Assembly: GCA_026391755.1 (NCBI GenBank) | Contig: JAPLDN010000346.1 | Coordinates: 1-45,053 of the forward strand | Direction: 5' to 3' | DNA length: 45,053 nt | From: Bacteroidota bacterium | GTDB taxonomy: Bacteria > Bacteroidota > Bacteroidia > Bacteroidales > FEN-979 | Shown: positions 24,339 to 32,750 of the stretch, one piece after another | Position numbering within the stretch: position 1 is the first letter of the stretch | How the letters are laid out: each line of letters begins with the position of its first letter | Position numbers and translations under genes: made by a program | Notes under the pieces: model-generated | Told to the model about the DNA's origin: nothing | The model's input: the letters and a program-made list of their open reading frames with translations, nothing else | Database searches by the model: none

Positions 24339-25928
24339 TTATTTCTTTTCTTCGTATTTTTTTGAAATGTCCTTCGCGGCCTGTTCCAGAACCTTCAAAT
24401 CTTCATCGAGCAGAAGGCCTTTTCCCAGATTATTGAGAACTTCTTTATGCACGGTTTCCATATAATGCAGGAACTCGACTTCAAAATTTGATACACTCCT
24501 TGCAGGAATATTTTTCAGAAGGTTTTTTGTGCCGCAATAAATAATCGCGACCTGCTGGCTTACATGCATTGGAGAGTACTGTGCCTGTTTCAGGATTTCC
24601 ACGTTACGTGTTCCTTTTTCAATAACCTGTTTGGTGGCAGGATCCAGATCGGAACCGAATTTGGCAAATGCCTCAAGTTCGCGGAACTCAGCCTGGTCAA
24701 GTTTCAGTGTCCCTGCTATCTTCTTCATTGATTTGATCTGTGCGTTCCCACCCACCCGGGAAACCGAGATACCAACGTTGATGGCGGGCCTGATCCCCGC
24801 ATTGAATAAACCGGTCTCGAGAAAAATCTGTCCGTCGGTTATGGAAATCACATTTGTTGGAATGTAGGCAGAGACGTCGCCTGCCTGAGTTTCAATAATT
24901 GGAAGAGCAGTAAGAGAACCCCCTCCTTTAACAAGATGCCTGATCGAATCGGGAAGATCGTTCATCTGCTTTGCGATTTCATCCGAAGAGATCACTCTTG
25001 CGGCACGTTCAAGTAATCTTGAATGCAGGTAAAACACATCTCCGGGATATGCTTCACGTCCGGGAGGGCGCCTTAGAAGAAGGGACACTTCGCGGTATGA
25101 AACTGCCTGTTTCGACAAGTCATCATAGATTACCAGCGCGGGACGTCCGGTATCCCTGAAAAATTCCCCAATGGCCGCACCGGCGAAAGGAGCATAAAAC
25201 TGCATGGCAGCAGGGTCTGAAGCGGTTGCTGTAACGATGACAGTATACGCCAGTGCACCTTTGTCTTCAAGTGTCTTAACAATGTTTGCAACGGTGGAAC
25301 CCTTCTGACCTACAGCCACATAAATGCAAAAAACAGGTTCGCCTTTTTCGTAAAAATGTTTTTGGTTGATGATGGTGTCGATGGCAATAGCTGTTTTACC
25401 AGTCTGGCGGTCGCCAATGATAAGTTCACGCTGGCCTCGTCCGATAGGGATCATGGCATCAATTGCCTTTAAGCCGGTTTGAAGCGGCTGGTTCACAGGC
25501 TGGCGGAAAATAACTCCCGGCGCCTTGCGCTCCAGCGGCATCTGGTAGAGTTCACCTTTAATTGCACCTTTCCCATCGATTGGGTGCCCTAAAGTATTAA
25601 TTACACGTCCAAGCAATCCTTCCCCCACATCAATGGAAGCAATCCTGCGGGTACGTTTCACTTTGTCCCCTTCCTTGATATCGGAGTATTCGCCAAGGAT
25701 AACGGCACCAACGTTATCTTCTTCAAGGTTAAGGGCTATACCCATTACGCCGTTCTTTTCAAACTCTATCAGTTCCCCTGAACCTACATTGTTCATTCCG
25801 TAAATTCGGGCGATCCCGTCGCCCAGTGTCAGCACGGTACCAATTTCTTCAAGTTCGGTCACATTCTCGTACCCTGCAAGTTCCTTGCGTAGGATCGCGG
25901 TGACTTCAGCGGGTTTAATGTCTGCCAT
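24339..25928 (-). CDS. atpA: ATP synthase alpha subunit
   Basis: This 529-residue non-catalytic nucleotide-binding subunit of F1 has Walker A GDRQTGKT at residues 172-179. The family motifs RREAYPGD-type (PPGREAYPGDVFYLHSRLLE) and ALPIIETQAGDVSAYIPTN are intact. The C-terminal helical domain is complete. The ATG at 25928 overlaps the end of atpH by 14 bases, so the two are translationally coupled. Confidence 0.98.
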   Translation of the reverse strand: MADIKPAEVTAILRKELAGYENVTELEEIGTVLTLGDGIARIYGMNNVGSGELIEFEKNGVMGIALNLEEDNVGAVILGEYSDIKEGDKVKRTRRIASIDVGEGLLGRVINTLGHPIDGKGAIKGELYQMPLERKAPGVIFRQPVNQPLQTGLKAIDAMIPIGRGQRELIIGDRQTGKTAIAIDTIINQKHFYEKGEPVFCIYVAVGQKGSTVANIVKTLEDKGALAYTVIVTATASDPAAMQFYAPFAGAAIGEFFRDTGRPALVIYDDLSKQAVSYREVSLLLRRPPGREAYPGDVFYLHSRLLERAARVISSDEIAKQMNDLPDSIRHLVKGGGSLTALPIIETQAGDVSAYIPTNVISITDGQIFLETGLFNAGIRPAINVGISVSRVGGNAQIKSMKKIAGTLKLDQAEFRELEAFAKFGSDLDPATKQVIEKGTRNVEILKQAQYSPMHVSQQVAIIYCGTKNLLKNIPARSVSNFEVEFLHYMETVHKEVLNNLGKGLLLDEDLKVLEQAAKDISKKYEEKK

Positions 25929-26487
25929 GTTCTATTCCTTTTACGTATAAATTAATTCTTGCCAGGCCTTTTCTCATTTTTTCAATCTGCTTGCGGATGC
26001 TGGCATCATATTGTTTGTCTTCCCAGCTTAAAACAAAACCACCAATCACAGCTTCATCGACTTCTTCAATGATCTCAATATTGGCTTTGGTATAGCCGGC
26101 CATCACTGCATTCATCTGTGAACGTAAGGCTGCGTTAAGCGGAACGGCCGTTTTTACCCTGAGAACGATAATATTTTTATACTGGTTATACTGCTCGATG
26201 AACTGAATGACTATCTCGGGTACTACCGGCTCCCTCCTTTTTTTTATCAAAAGGTTGATAAAGGCAACGGTAACGGGATTGAACCCTTTAAGGATCTCAT
26301 CCATAGCGCTGCGCTTCTTCCCCGGGTTAATGATAGGAGCCCTGAGGAAAAGTTTTAATTGCCTGCTTTCCCTTATAAGGCCTGCAAGACGGATCATGTC
26401 TTTGCTCACTTCCTCCAGTACTTTTTGCTCCAAAGCCATGTCGAACAGGGCTTTGGCATAACGTTCGGCGATCAGGGTAACGTTCAT
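25915..26487 (-). CDS. atpH: ATP synthase delta subunit
   Basis: This 190-residue peripheral-stalk cap joins the b-subunits to F1. The N-terminal six-helix domain starts IAERYAKALFDMALEQ. The C-terminal strand region (TAVPLNAALRSQM and EEVDEAVIGGFVLSWEDKQYDASI) carries the family signature. It overlaps atpA by 14 bases and follows atpF by 10. Confidence 0.96.
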   Translation of the reverse strand: MNVTLIAERYAKALFDMALEQKVLEEVSKDMIRLAGLIRESRQLKLFLRAPIINPGKKRSAMDEILKGFNPVTVAFINLLIKKRREPVVPEIVIQFIEQYNQYKNIIVLRVKTAVPLNAALRSQMNAVMAGYTKANIEIIEEVDEAVIGGFVLSWEDKQYDASIRKQIEKMRKGLARINLYVKGIEHGRH

Positions 26488-26497
26488 CTCCGTATTC

Positions 26498-26992
26498 TTA
26501 GTTTAGCTTTATTTCTTTCAGGAGCTGGAGTGCAAATTCTTCCTGCTTCTTCGGATCAGACAATTCCCTCTGGAGTATTTTGGTTGCAATGTCCAGAGAA
26601 AGATCTCCCACTTCGTTTTTCAGCTCGGTAAGAGCAGCCATTTTTTCATTCCTTATATTCTCCAGAGCACTGGCCATGATATTACCGGCTTCTTCGCTGG
26701 CTTTAACACGGGCTTCCTCTATGATCTTTTCCTTGATTTTTCTTGCCTCGTTAAGGATGCTGTCCCTGTCATTCTTGGCTTCTGCCAGCAACTGTTCATT
26801 GCTGAATTGCATCTGTTTCATTTCCTCTTTCGCCTTGTCGGCGGATGACAACGCGTCGGTGATCGCGTCTTCCCTGTCTTTCAACATCTTGAGAATAGGC
26901 AGCCAGGCAAACTTCTTCAGCAGGAAAAGCAGGGCCAGGAAGACCAGGGTCATCCAGAAAATCAGGCCCAATCCGGGGGTAATCAGTTCCAT
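26498..26992 (-). CDS. atpF: ATP synthase b subunit
   Basis: This 164-residue peripheral-stalk subunit has one membrane helix (about residues 8-27, FWMTLVFLALLFLLKKFAW) followed by a long charged coiled coil. I chose the ATG at 26992 (MELITPGLGL), the usual start in this phylum; the upstream frame is an artefact of the hairpin region. The gene begins 27 bases after a perfect 19-bp hairpin that separates it from atpE, which could lower its expression relative to the c-subunit. Confidence 0.95.
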   Translation of the reverse strand: MELITPGLGLIFWMTLVFLALLFLLKKFAWLPILKMLKDREDAITDALSSADKAKEEMKQMQFSNEQLLAEAKNDRDSILNEARKIKEKIIEEARVKASEEAGNIMASALENIRNEKMAALTELKNEVGDLSLDIATKILQRELSDPKKQEEFALQLLKEIKLN

Positions 26993-27018
26993 ATTCTTTG
27001 TGTTTTTTTGTTTAATTG

Positions 27019-27061
27019 AGGAACTCTGCTGCAGGACCAACCGTCCTGCAGCAGAGTTCCT
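27019..27061 (-). promoter_or_regulatory. perfect 19-bp intercistronic hairpin between atpE and atpF
   Basis: AGGAACTCTGCTGCAGGAC (27019-27037) is exactly complementary in reverse to 27043-27061, with a five-base loop. In the operon transcript it lies 10 bases after the atpE stop and 26 before the atpF start. No T-run follows, so it is not a standard terminator. Intercistronic hairpins of this type commonly protect the upstream message from 3' exonucleases, which would fit the high demand for c-subunits. Confidence 0.8.
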
Positions 27062-27071
27062 GCCGTTTGCT

Positions 27072-27332
27072 CTAAATGAAAAGGATAAGCAGGCAAACGA
27101 CGATAGCAAAAAATGCTACTCCTTCGACGAGAGCTGCGGCGATGATCATGTTTGACCTGATATCGCCTACTGCTTCCGGCTGGCGGGCAATGGATTCGAG
27201 AGCGCTGCCACCGATTTTACCGATACCGATACCGGCACCGATAACTGCGATCCCTGCGCCCAAACCCGCTCCCATCTTTGCGATCGGAGCCAAACTGGCT
27301 GCGACCTGAAGAATAATTGCTAAAAGAGTCAT
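27072..27332 (-). CDS. atpE: ATP synthase c subunit (proton type)
   Basis: This 86-residue, two-helix subunit forms the rotor ring. The ion-binding carboxylate is E70 in ALVEGVAFF, and the polar loop is ESIARQPEA. The sodium-specific residues known from Ilyobacter-type rings are absent: the Gln position is Ile37, and Gly-Val follows E70 rather than Ser-Thr. Proton coupling is therefore expected. The gene lies 50 bases after atpB and is followed by a perfect hairpin. Confidence 0.96.
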   Translation of the reverse strand: MTLLAIILQVAASLAPIAKMGAGLGAGIAVIGAGIGIGKIGGSALESIARQPEAVGDIRSNMIIAAALVEGVAFFAIVVCLLILFI

Positions 27333-27363
27333 GATGTTTGTATTAAGGGTTACTACTAGGTTT

Positions 27364-27379
27364 TCGTAAATCGTAAATC
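27364..27379. repeat. tandem heptamer TCGTAAA x2 between atpB and atpE
   Basis: TCGTAAA occurs twice and is followed by TC. It lies just past the atpB stop (27383) in the gap before atpE. It is the same kind of heptamer tandem seen in other gaps. Confidence 0.6.
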
Positions 27380-27382
27380 ATT

Positions 27383-28549
27383 TTAATGGTGTTCCGGCTC
27401 AATTGTTGCCAAACCGAAATACAGGGCCGACAAGAGCGTGAATACATAAGCCTGGATGAAAGCAACCAGCAGTTCCAGGAGGTTCATGAAGATCATAAAA
27501 GCTACTGCCCCTACCGACACCCCATAACCCAAAACAACGTTCATCGCACCGAAAATGAAGATCAGGCTCACAAATCCAAGGGCAATGATGTGGCCTGCAG
27601 CCATATTGGCAAAGAGTCGGACCATGAGGACAAAAGGTTTTGTTATAACACCTATGATCTCGACGATCGGCATCAGCGGAATCGGAAGTTTAAGCCACCA
27701 GGGAACCCCCGGGGTATTCACAATATCCACCCAGTAATGTTTATTCCCGTTAACCATAGTAAGTATGAAAGTGAACACAGCCATTACCATAGTCACGGCA
27801 ATATTCCCCGTTACATTCGCCCCTCCCGGGAAAATCGGGATAATCCCGAGAATATTATTCAGGAAAATGAAGAAAAAGATAGTGAGCAGGTATGGCATAT
27901 ATTTTTCATACTTCTTCTCCCCAATTGAACTTTTTGCAATGTCGTCACGAACAAAAATGATCAGGGGTTCAAGCATTGATTGCATTCCTTTAGGCGCCTT
28001 GTTCAGGTTACGCTTGTAAGCCCTTGCCACCGAAATAAATACGAACAGCATGATGAAGGCGCTGATAAATATGGCAAGTACTGTCTTGGTAATCGAAAAA
28101 TCATAAACTTTAGGACCTCCCGGTACAGCAGCTGTCCTGACGATTTTGCCTTTCCCGGGGCCCTCTTCGGGAAGGCTGAAGCCGTTGTAGGAACGTTCTT
28201 CATTATGAAACCTTGATGAACAAAAGGAATAAAGCTTTCCATCGTAATACAGGATCACAGGCAAAGGGATCATAAGCTTAAAATGACCGATCTCCAGAAT
28301 ATGCCATTCATGATTATCGACCACATGTTCCATAATCATATCACCTGCATTAAAAACTTCGGCTTTTTTCTCTTTAGATTCTTTCGCGGAAGCGCTGTCG
28401 CTGGCCGGAACCAGGTTTACATTCTCCCTGGCAGAAGCAAATGAAGTAATTCCATGAAAAAAGAAAAACAGGGAAATAAGGATAACAGTCCTGTAAGAGA
28501 ACCTTGCAAATGACTGGAAATGTCTTCTCATTTTTAGGATAGAAATCAA
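27383..28549 (-). CDS. atpB: ATP synthase a subunit with exported N-terminal extension
   Basis: This 388-residue subunit forms the proton half-channels beside the c-ring. The C-terminal membrane core, with about six helices from residue 150, contains the essential arginine in VRLFANMAAGH and the helix LLVAFIQAYVFTLLSALY. The first 150 residues are an extension with a signal-like hydrophobic stretch (VILISLFFFFHGITSF), a Lys/Glu-rich linker and a small domain (HVVDNHEWHI, LPVILYYDGKLYSF). It is common in Bacteroidota AtpB but absent from the E. coli type. The ATG at 28531 (MRRHFQSF) is an alternative start. Confidence 0.95.
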   Translation of the reverse strand: MISILKMRRHFQSFARFSYRTVILISLFFFFHGITSFASARENVNLVPASDSASAKESKEKKAEVFNAGDMIMEHVVDNHEWHILEIGHFKLMIPLPVILYYDGKLYSFCSSRFHNEERSYNGFSLPEEGPGKGKIVRTAAVPGGPKVYDFSITKTVLAIFISAFIMLFVFISVARAYKRNLNKAPKGMQSMLEPLIIFVRDDIAKSSIGEKKYEKYMPYLLTIFFFIFLNNILGIIPIFPGGANVTGNIAVTMVMAVFTFILTMVNGNKHYWVDIVNTPGVPWWLKLPIPLMPIVEIIGVITKPFVLMVRLFANMAAGHIIALGFVSLIFIFGAMNVVLGYGVSVGAVAFMIFMNLLELLVAFIQAYVFTLLSALYFGLATIEPEHH

Positions 28550-28585
28550 GGCTGCAATGATAAGAATTTTTCTGATGTAAAAGAG

Positions 28586-28954
28586 CTATTTTTTGGAAAC
28601 GAGGGGGTTATTTACATACAGGATGGCCGTTTCATCAATGCCGGCATAAACTTGTGTTGCCCCGTAATTTTCCCAGTGCTCGGTATCATAATAGGTAATG
28701 ATCGGCGTCAGGTCATGAAAATATACCCTGCCGTTGGCATCTGTATAAAGTGAATTTATCCAGACATGATTTCTCAGGTTCTGGTAACTCGTGGCCAGGT
28801 AAACCAGTTCATTCGGGACGACAGTATTTGTCATGTAATCATATACAATAACGGTCAGTGTACCGGTAGATGGGTTCTTGGAACTGCACCCGGAAAACAG
28901 CATCAGCCAGGAAAATGTAATGGCACTGAGCACCATAAAAAAACTTTTACGCAT
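28586..28954 (-). CDS. small predicted lipoprotein, unknown function
   Basis: This 122-residue protein has a lipoprotein signal (MRKSFFMVLSAITF to LFSGCSS, Cys near residue 23). The mature part has the look of a beta-sandwich (TGTLTVIVYDYMTNTVVPN, TDANGRVYFHDLTP), similar to carboxypeptidase-regulatory or transthyretin-like domains, but I do not recognise a family. It is the first gene before atpB, 36 bases away, and shares the atp promoter, where an atpI gene would sit in other bacteria. It is not AtpI-like. The start is the ATG at 28954; a TTG three codons upstream is less likely. Confidence 0.7.
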   Translation of the reverse strand: MRKSFFMVLSAITFSWLMLFSGCSSKNPSTGTLTVIVYDYMTNTVVPNELVYLATSYQNLRNHVWINSLYTDANGRVYFHDLTPIITYYDTEHWENYGATQVYAGIDETAILYVNNPLVSKK

Positions 28955-29045
28955 ATCCGTCAATTTTAAAGTGGAAAATCCAATAATCCTGATTCAAGTA
29001 TCGTATTGAATCCCATAACAATAATAGGGATTTTTAACGTTGCTG

Positions 29046-29075
29046 CAAAATTAAGGATTTTTTTGCGGGACGCAA
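29046..29075 (-). promoter_or_regulatory. predicted promoter of the lipoprotein-atpBEFHAG operon
   Basis: On the minus strand TTG (29075-29073), 19 bases and TAATTTTG (29053-29046) fit the Bacteroidota consensus very well. The predicted start is near 29042, giving a leader of about 87 bases before the lipoprotein ATG. Confidence 0.65.
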
Positions 29076-29136
29076 GCCATTTCTGTAACCTTTAGCTCAA
29101 TTACACGTCTTAATGTACCATTCACGGGAAATTGAC

Positions 29137-29144
29137 TAATTTTG
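29137..29144 (+). promoter_or_regulatory. predicted -7 element of the tolC-like operon
   Basis: TAATTTTG matches TAnnTTTG. The -33 region reads TTAATG, which is weak. The predicted start is near 29148, about 39 bases before the ATG at 29187. It is divergent from the atp promoter. Confidence 0.45.
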
Positions 29145-29186
29145 AGGTTCCCATTCCTTGCTAAACACTATAAAAAATCAAACGTA

Positions 29187-30638
29187 ATGCGGGTAAAAAA
29201 ATTCTTTATTTCTGGCCTTGTTATTCTTGCAGCCCTTTTGCTTACTACTTTCGAGGCCAGGTCACAAAAAATCTGGACTCTGGAGGATTGCATCAACTAT
29301 GCCCTTGAAAACAACCTGGATATCCAGAAGCAGATCCAGTCGGTGGAGTCCAATAAAGCAAACCTGACCCAGAGTGCAGTCAGCATGCTTCCGAATCTGA
29401 ATGCAAATGGTTCAAATTACTGGAATTTCGGTCAAACCATTGACCAGTATACTAATACGTTTGCAACTACTACCGTACGCTCAAACAATTTCTATCTCTC
29501 CAGCAGCATGGTGCTTTTTAACGGCCTGCAGAAGCTAAACACTGTAAAACAATATAAGATCATGGTGCTGGCCAGCCAGTATGACCTGGATGTTATCAAG
29601 AACAATATTTCTCTTTCAGTGGCAGGATATTATCTTGACATCCTCTTTAATACCGAACTCCTGGAAGTAGCTAACGAACAGCTCAGGATAACCAAATTGC
29701 AGGTCGACCGTATGCAGAAGATGGTGGATGCCGGTTCATCGGCGAAAGGTGACCTCCTGAATATACAGGCCCAGAGGGCGGCAGAGGAACTCACACAGGT
29801 ACAGGCCTCAAACCAGCTGTACATATCTTATCTGTCGCTTCAACAACTGATCGATATTCCCGTAAGCAGGGACTTCAATATTGAAAAACCGAATCTTAAA
29901 GCAGTTGAGGCACCAAAGCAGCCTGTTACACCAGAGATTATTTATGAACGTTCACTGAAAACAAGGCCCGAGATCAGGGCCGCCGAGCTGAGGGTTGATG
30001 CAGCACAGAAACGCCTTGCTATCGCCAGGGGGATCATAACTCCCACACTTTCGGTGAGCGGGTCCTGGGGAACGGGATATTCAGGTGCAGCCAAGGAGAT
30101 CGACCCTAATATTAATCCGACTATTTCCAGCTATAAAATGGGTATCACCCAGCTTTCACATGATACTGTTATTGGATACCAGATGAATTATGCTACCCGT
30201 GTCAAATCCTTTGGCGACCAGCTTAAAACAAACAACAACCAGAGCGTTGGCTTCAACCTGAGCATCCCTATCTTTAATGGCTGGCAGGGCCGAACCAATA
30301 TTACCCAGGCCAAAATAGCGAAAAACCAGGCCGAACTCGACCTGGATATTCAAAAAAGGTCACTTCGCAAACTTATTGAACAGTCTTACGCCGATGCGGT
30401 TGCTTCGCTTCAGAAATACAATTCATCCCTTGAACGGGTTAACGCCCAAACTGAATCCTTCAAATATACCCAGCAGAAATTCGATGTGGGGCTGATGACA
30501 TCCTTTGATTATAACAACAGCAAAAAGGACCTTACAAAAGCCCAGTCTGACCTGCTGCAGGCAAAATATGATTTTATCTTCAAAACCACAATTCTGGATT
30601 TCTATGCGGGCAATCCGATTCGAATCCAGCAGAAATAG
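29187..30638 (+). CDS. TolC family outer-membrane efflux protein
   Basis: This 483-residue protein of the outer-membrane factor family forms a trimeric channel through the outer membrane and periplasm. A signal peptide (MRVKKFFISGLVILAALLL, cleavage after EARS) is followed by the usual start WTLEDCINYALENN and two long alpha-helical hairpin repeats, with RPEIRAAELRVDAAQKRLAIARG at the second repeat. The ATG at 29187 was chosen; the frame extends to a TTG inside the -7 box. The gene is 30 bases before an HlyD/MacA-like adaptor. No transporter permease gene is linked. Confidence 0.92.
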   Translation: MRVKKFFISGLVILAALLLTTFEARSQKIWTLEDCINYALENNLDIQKQIQSVESNKANLTQSAVSMLPNLNANGSNYWNFGQTIDQYTNTFATTTVRSNNFYLSSSMVLFNGLQKLNTVKQYKIMVLASQYDLDVIKNNISLSVAGYYLDILFNTELLEVANEQLRITKLQVDRMQKMVDAGSSAKGDLLNIQAQRAAEELTQVQASNQLYISYLSLQQLIDIPVSRDFNIEKPNLKAVEAPKQPVTPEIIYERSLKTRPEIRAAELRVDAAQKRLAIARGIITPTLSVSGSWGTGYSGAAKEIDPNINPTISSYKMGITQLSHDTVIGYQMNYATRVKSFGDQLKTNNNQSVGFNLSIPIFNGWQGRTNITQAKIAKNQAELDLDIQKRSLRKLIEQSYADAVASLQKYNSSLERVNAQTESFKYTQQKFDVGLMTSFDYNNSKKDLTKAQSDLLQAKYDFIFKTTILDFYAGNPIRIQQK

Positions 30639-30668
30639 TATCAGTTTAATAAGTAAAATACTCTTTGC

Positions 30669-32048
30669 ATGAGCTCAGTAAAATCCAGGAAAAAATTATG
30701 GATCATCATCGCAGCGGTTGCCGTTGTAGCGGTTATTGTAATTTTCGCAATAATCAAAGGAAAAGGCAATGATGCCCAGAAGGTCTCTACCGAAAAAGTG
30801 ATCAAACGTACTATAATCCAAACTGTATCTTCAAACGGAAAGATACAGCCCGAAAAAGACATTAAAATCAGTCCGTATATCTCGGGAGAGGTGGTGGAAC
30901 TTACTGTCAAAGAAGGCGAACAGGTGAATAAAGGCGACCTTCTGGCCAAGATTGACCCCCAAATCTATATTTCCGCTTTTGATCAGAGCGAAGCTTCAGT
31001 GAATACGCAGAAAGCCAACCTGGCTAACTCCAAGGCAAGGCTTGCCCAATCAAAAGCTACATTTGAAAATGCCAGGCTGACCTTTGAGCGCCAGGAAAAA
31101 CTTTACCAGCAGAATGTAATTTCCAAAGCCGAATATGACCAGTCCAAAGCTTCTTTCCAGGTATCACAGGCACAGGTAGCTGCAGGGGAGCAGGACCTCA
31201 ATGCATCGGAATTCATGGTGAAAAATTCAGAGGCTGGATTGAAAAGGTCAAAGGAGGACCTGACCCGCACAGCGATTTTCGCCCCGAATGACGGAACAGT
31301 TTCAAAACTTAGTGTATTAAAAGGCGAGCGCGTTACCGGCGCATCCCAGTTTTCAAGCGGTACCGAGATAATGAGAATTGCCAACCTGAACGAAATGCAG
31401 GCTTTGGTGGAAGTAAACGAAAACGATATCGTAAGGGTGAGGATGGGCGATACTGCCCTTATTGAAGTTGATGCATACCTGAACAGGAAATTCAAGGGTA
31501 TAGTTACCGAAATAGCCACTTCAGCAAATACCACGGGTGTAAGTGTTGACCAGGTCACCAATTTCAACGTGAAGATCCATCTTCTTAAAGAAGCTTACCA
31601 GGACCTGCTTGACCCCGCAAGGCCTGATTTTTCTCCTTTCAGGCCGGGTATGTCATGTACCGTGGAAATACAGACTGAAACGGCTGTCAACGTGCTTTCC
31701 GTTCCTATCCAGGCCGTGACAACAAGAGTGGCCAAGGACAGTCTTGATAAAATGAATGAGAAGACCCGAAAGACCCAGGATAACGGAGAGGACAAAACAA
31801 TTATCGTTAGTTCTAAGAAAAAAACGGATGAGGTCAAGGAATGTGTATTTAAGTTTACCGACGGCACAGCCAAAAAAGTTGATGTGAAAACCGGCATCCA
31901 GGACAATACCAACATCCAGATAATTACAGGCCTTAAGGAAGGTGATGAAGTTATCGTTGCACCTTATTCCCTTGTCTCGAAAACCCTCAAGGACGGGGAT
32001 AAGGTGAAGAAGGTCGACAAGAAAGATCTTTTTGAAAAGGAAAAATAG
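30669..32048 (+). CDS. MacA/HlyD-type periplasmic adaptor protein
   Basis: This 459-residue membrane-fusion protein bridges an inner-membrane exporter and TolC. It is anchored by one N-terminal helix (residues 10-28). A lipoyl half-motif (ISGEVVELTVKEGEQVNKGD) follows, then a long coiled-coil hairpin (about 100-200), the second lipoyl half (APNDGTVSKLSVLKGERV) and beta-barrel and membrane-proximal domains. A charged insertion near residues 360-385 (Lys/Asp/Glu-rich) is unusual. A MacB-like ABC permease would be expected next to it, but tsaB follows after 3 bases. The transporter must be encoded elsewhere. Confidence 0.9.
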   Translation: MSSVKSRKKLWIIIAAVAVVAVIVIFAIIKGKGNDAQKVSTEKVIKRTIIQTVSSNGKIQPEKDIKISPYISGEVVELTVKEGEQVNKGDLLAKIDPQIYISAFDQSEASVNTQKANLANSKARLAQSKATFENARLTFERQEKLYQQNVISKAEYDQSKASFQVSQAQVAAGEQDLNASEFMVKNSEAGLKRSKEDLTRTAIFAPNDGTVSKLSVLKGERVTGASQFSSGTEIMRIANLNEMQALVEVNENDIVRVRMGDTALIEVDAYLNRKFKGIVTEIATSANTTGVSVDQVTNFNVKIHLLKEAYQDLLDPARPDFSPFRPGMSCTVEIQTETAVNVLSVPIQAVTTRVAKDSLDKMNEKTRKTQDNGEDKTIIVSSKKKTDEVKECVFKFTDGTAKKVDVKTGIQDNTNIQIITGLKEGDEVIVAPYSLVSKTLKDGDKVKKVDKKDLFEKEK

Positions 32049-32051
32049 ACT

Positions 32052-32750
32052 ATGGGCTCTGTCCTTTGTCTTGAAACCTCCTCGGGTGTTTGTTCCGTTG
32101 CCGTTGGCAAAGATGGCATTATACTCAGCTGTCATGAATCGGATCAAAAAAATGCCCATTCCTCCCAGCTTACATCCCAGGTCGATCGCGCGCTGCGGGA
32201 TGCCGGTTTAACCTTACCTGAACTGGATGCAATAGCAGTGAGCATGGGCCCGGGCTCCTACACGGGATTAAGGATTGGGGTCGCGGCAGCCAAAGGCTTT
32301 TGCTACGCCCTGAGCAAACCCATGATCGCAATCCCCACTTTGAAAGCCCTTGCACTCGGGATGCGTGAACTGAATAACATTGAAGGCTCTTTCCTGCTCT
32401 GTCCCATGCTTGATGCAAGAAGAATGGAGGTCTACACTGCGGTCTACGACAGAAACCTGGCTGAGATACACCCTGTTTCTGCCGAAATCATAAGCGGGGA
32501 ATCATTTGCCGATCTTCTCAATTCCGGGACTGTAATTTTTGGCGGAGAAGGTGCTGAAAAATGCAAACCTCTTTTAGGGCCACTGAAGAATGCCGTCTTC
32601 ATTGATGATTTCAGGTTATCCGCCCGTTTTTTATATCCCCTGGCTCTTGAAAAATTCAGGCTTGGATCTTTTGAAAACCTTGCTTATTTCGAACCGTATT
32701 ATCTGAAAGATTTTGTTGCCGGGAAAGCTAGGGTGAAAGGGCTGAAATAG
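32052..32750 (+). CDS. tsaB: tRNA threonylcarbamoyladenosine biosynthesis protein TsaB
   Basis: This 232-residue protein is the non-catalytic partner of TsaD in making t6A37 in tRNAs that read ANN codons. The N-terminal ASKHA fold is clear (VLCLETSSGVCSVAV, then VSMGPGSYTGLRIG). The C-terminal half is shorter and variable, as usual. It begins 3 bases after the adaptor gene, so it is co-transcribed with an efflux pair. The link is probably not functional. A 220-base region of odd composition follows. Confidence 0.93.
   Translation: MGSVLCLETSSGVCSVAVGKDGIILSCHESDQKNAHSSQLTSQVDRALRDAGLTLPELDAIAVSMGPGSYTGLRIGVAAAKGFCYALSKPMIAIPTLKALALGMRELNNIEGSFLLCPMLDARRMEVYTAVYDRNLAEIHPVSAEIISGESFADLLNSGTVIFGGEGAEKCKPLLGPLKNAVFIDDFRLSARFLYPLALEKFRLGSFENLAYFEPYYLKDFVAGKARVKGLK

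Noticed and set aside
27072..27332. Sodium-coupled ATP synthase
   Set aside because: The c-subunit lacks the Gln and the Ser-Thr pair of sodium-type rings.
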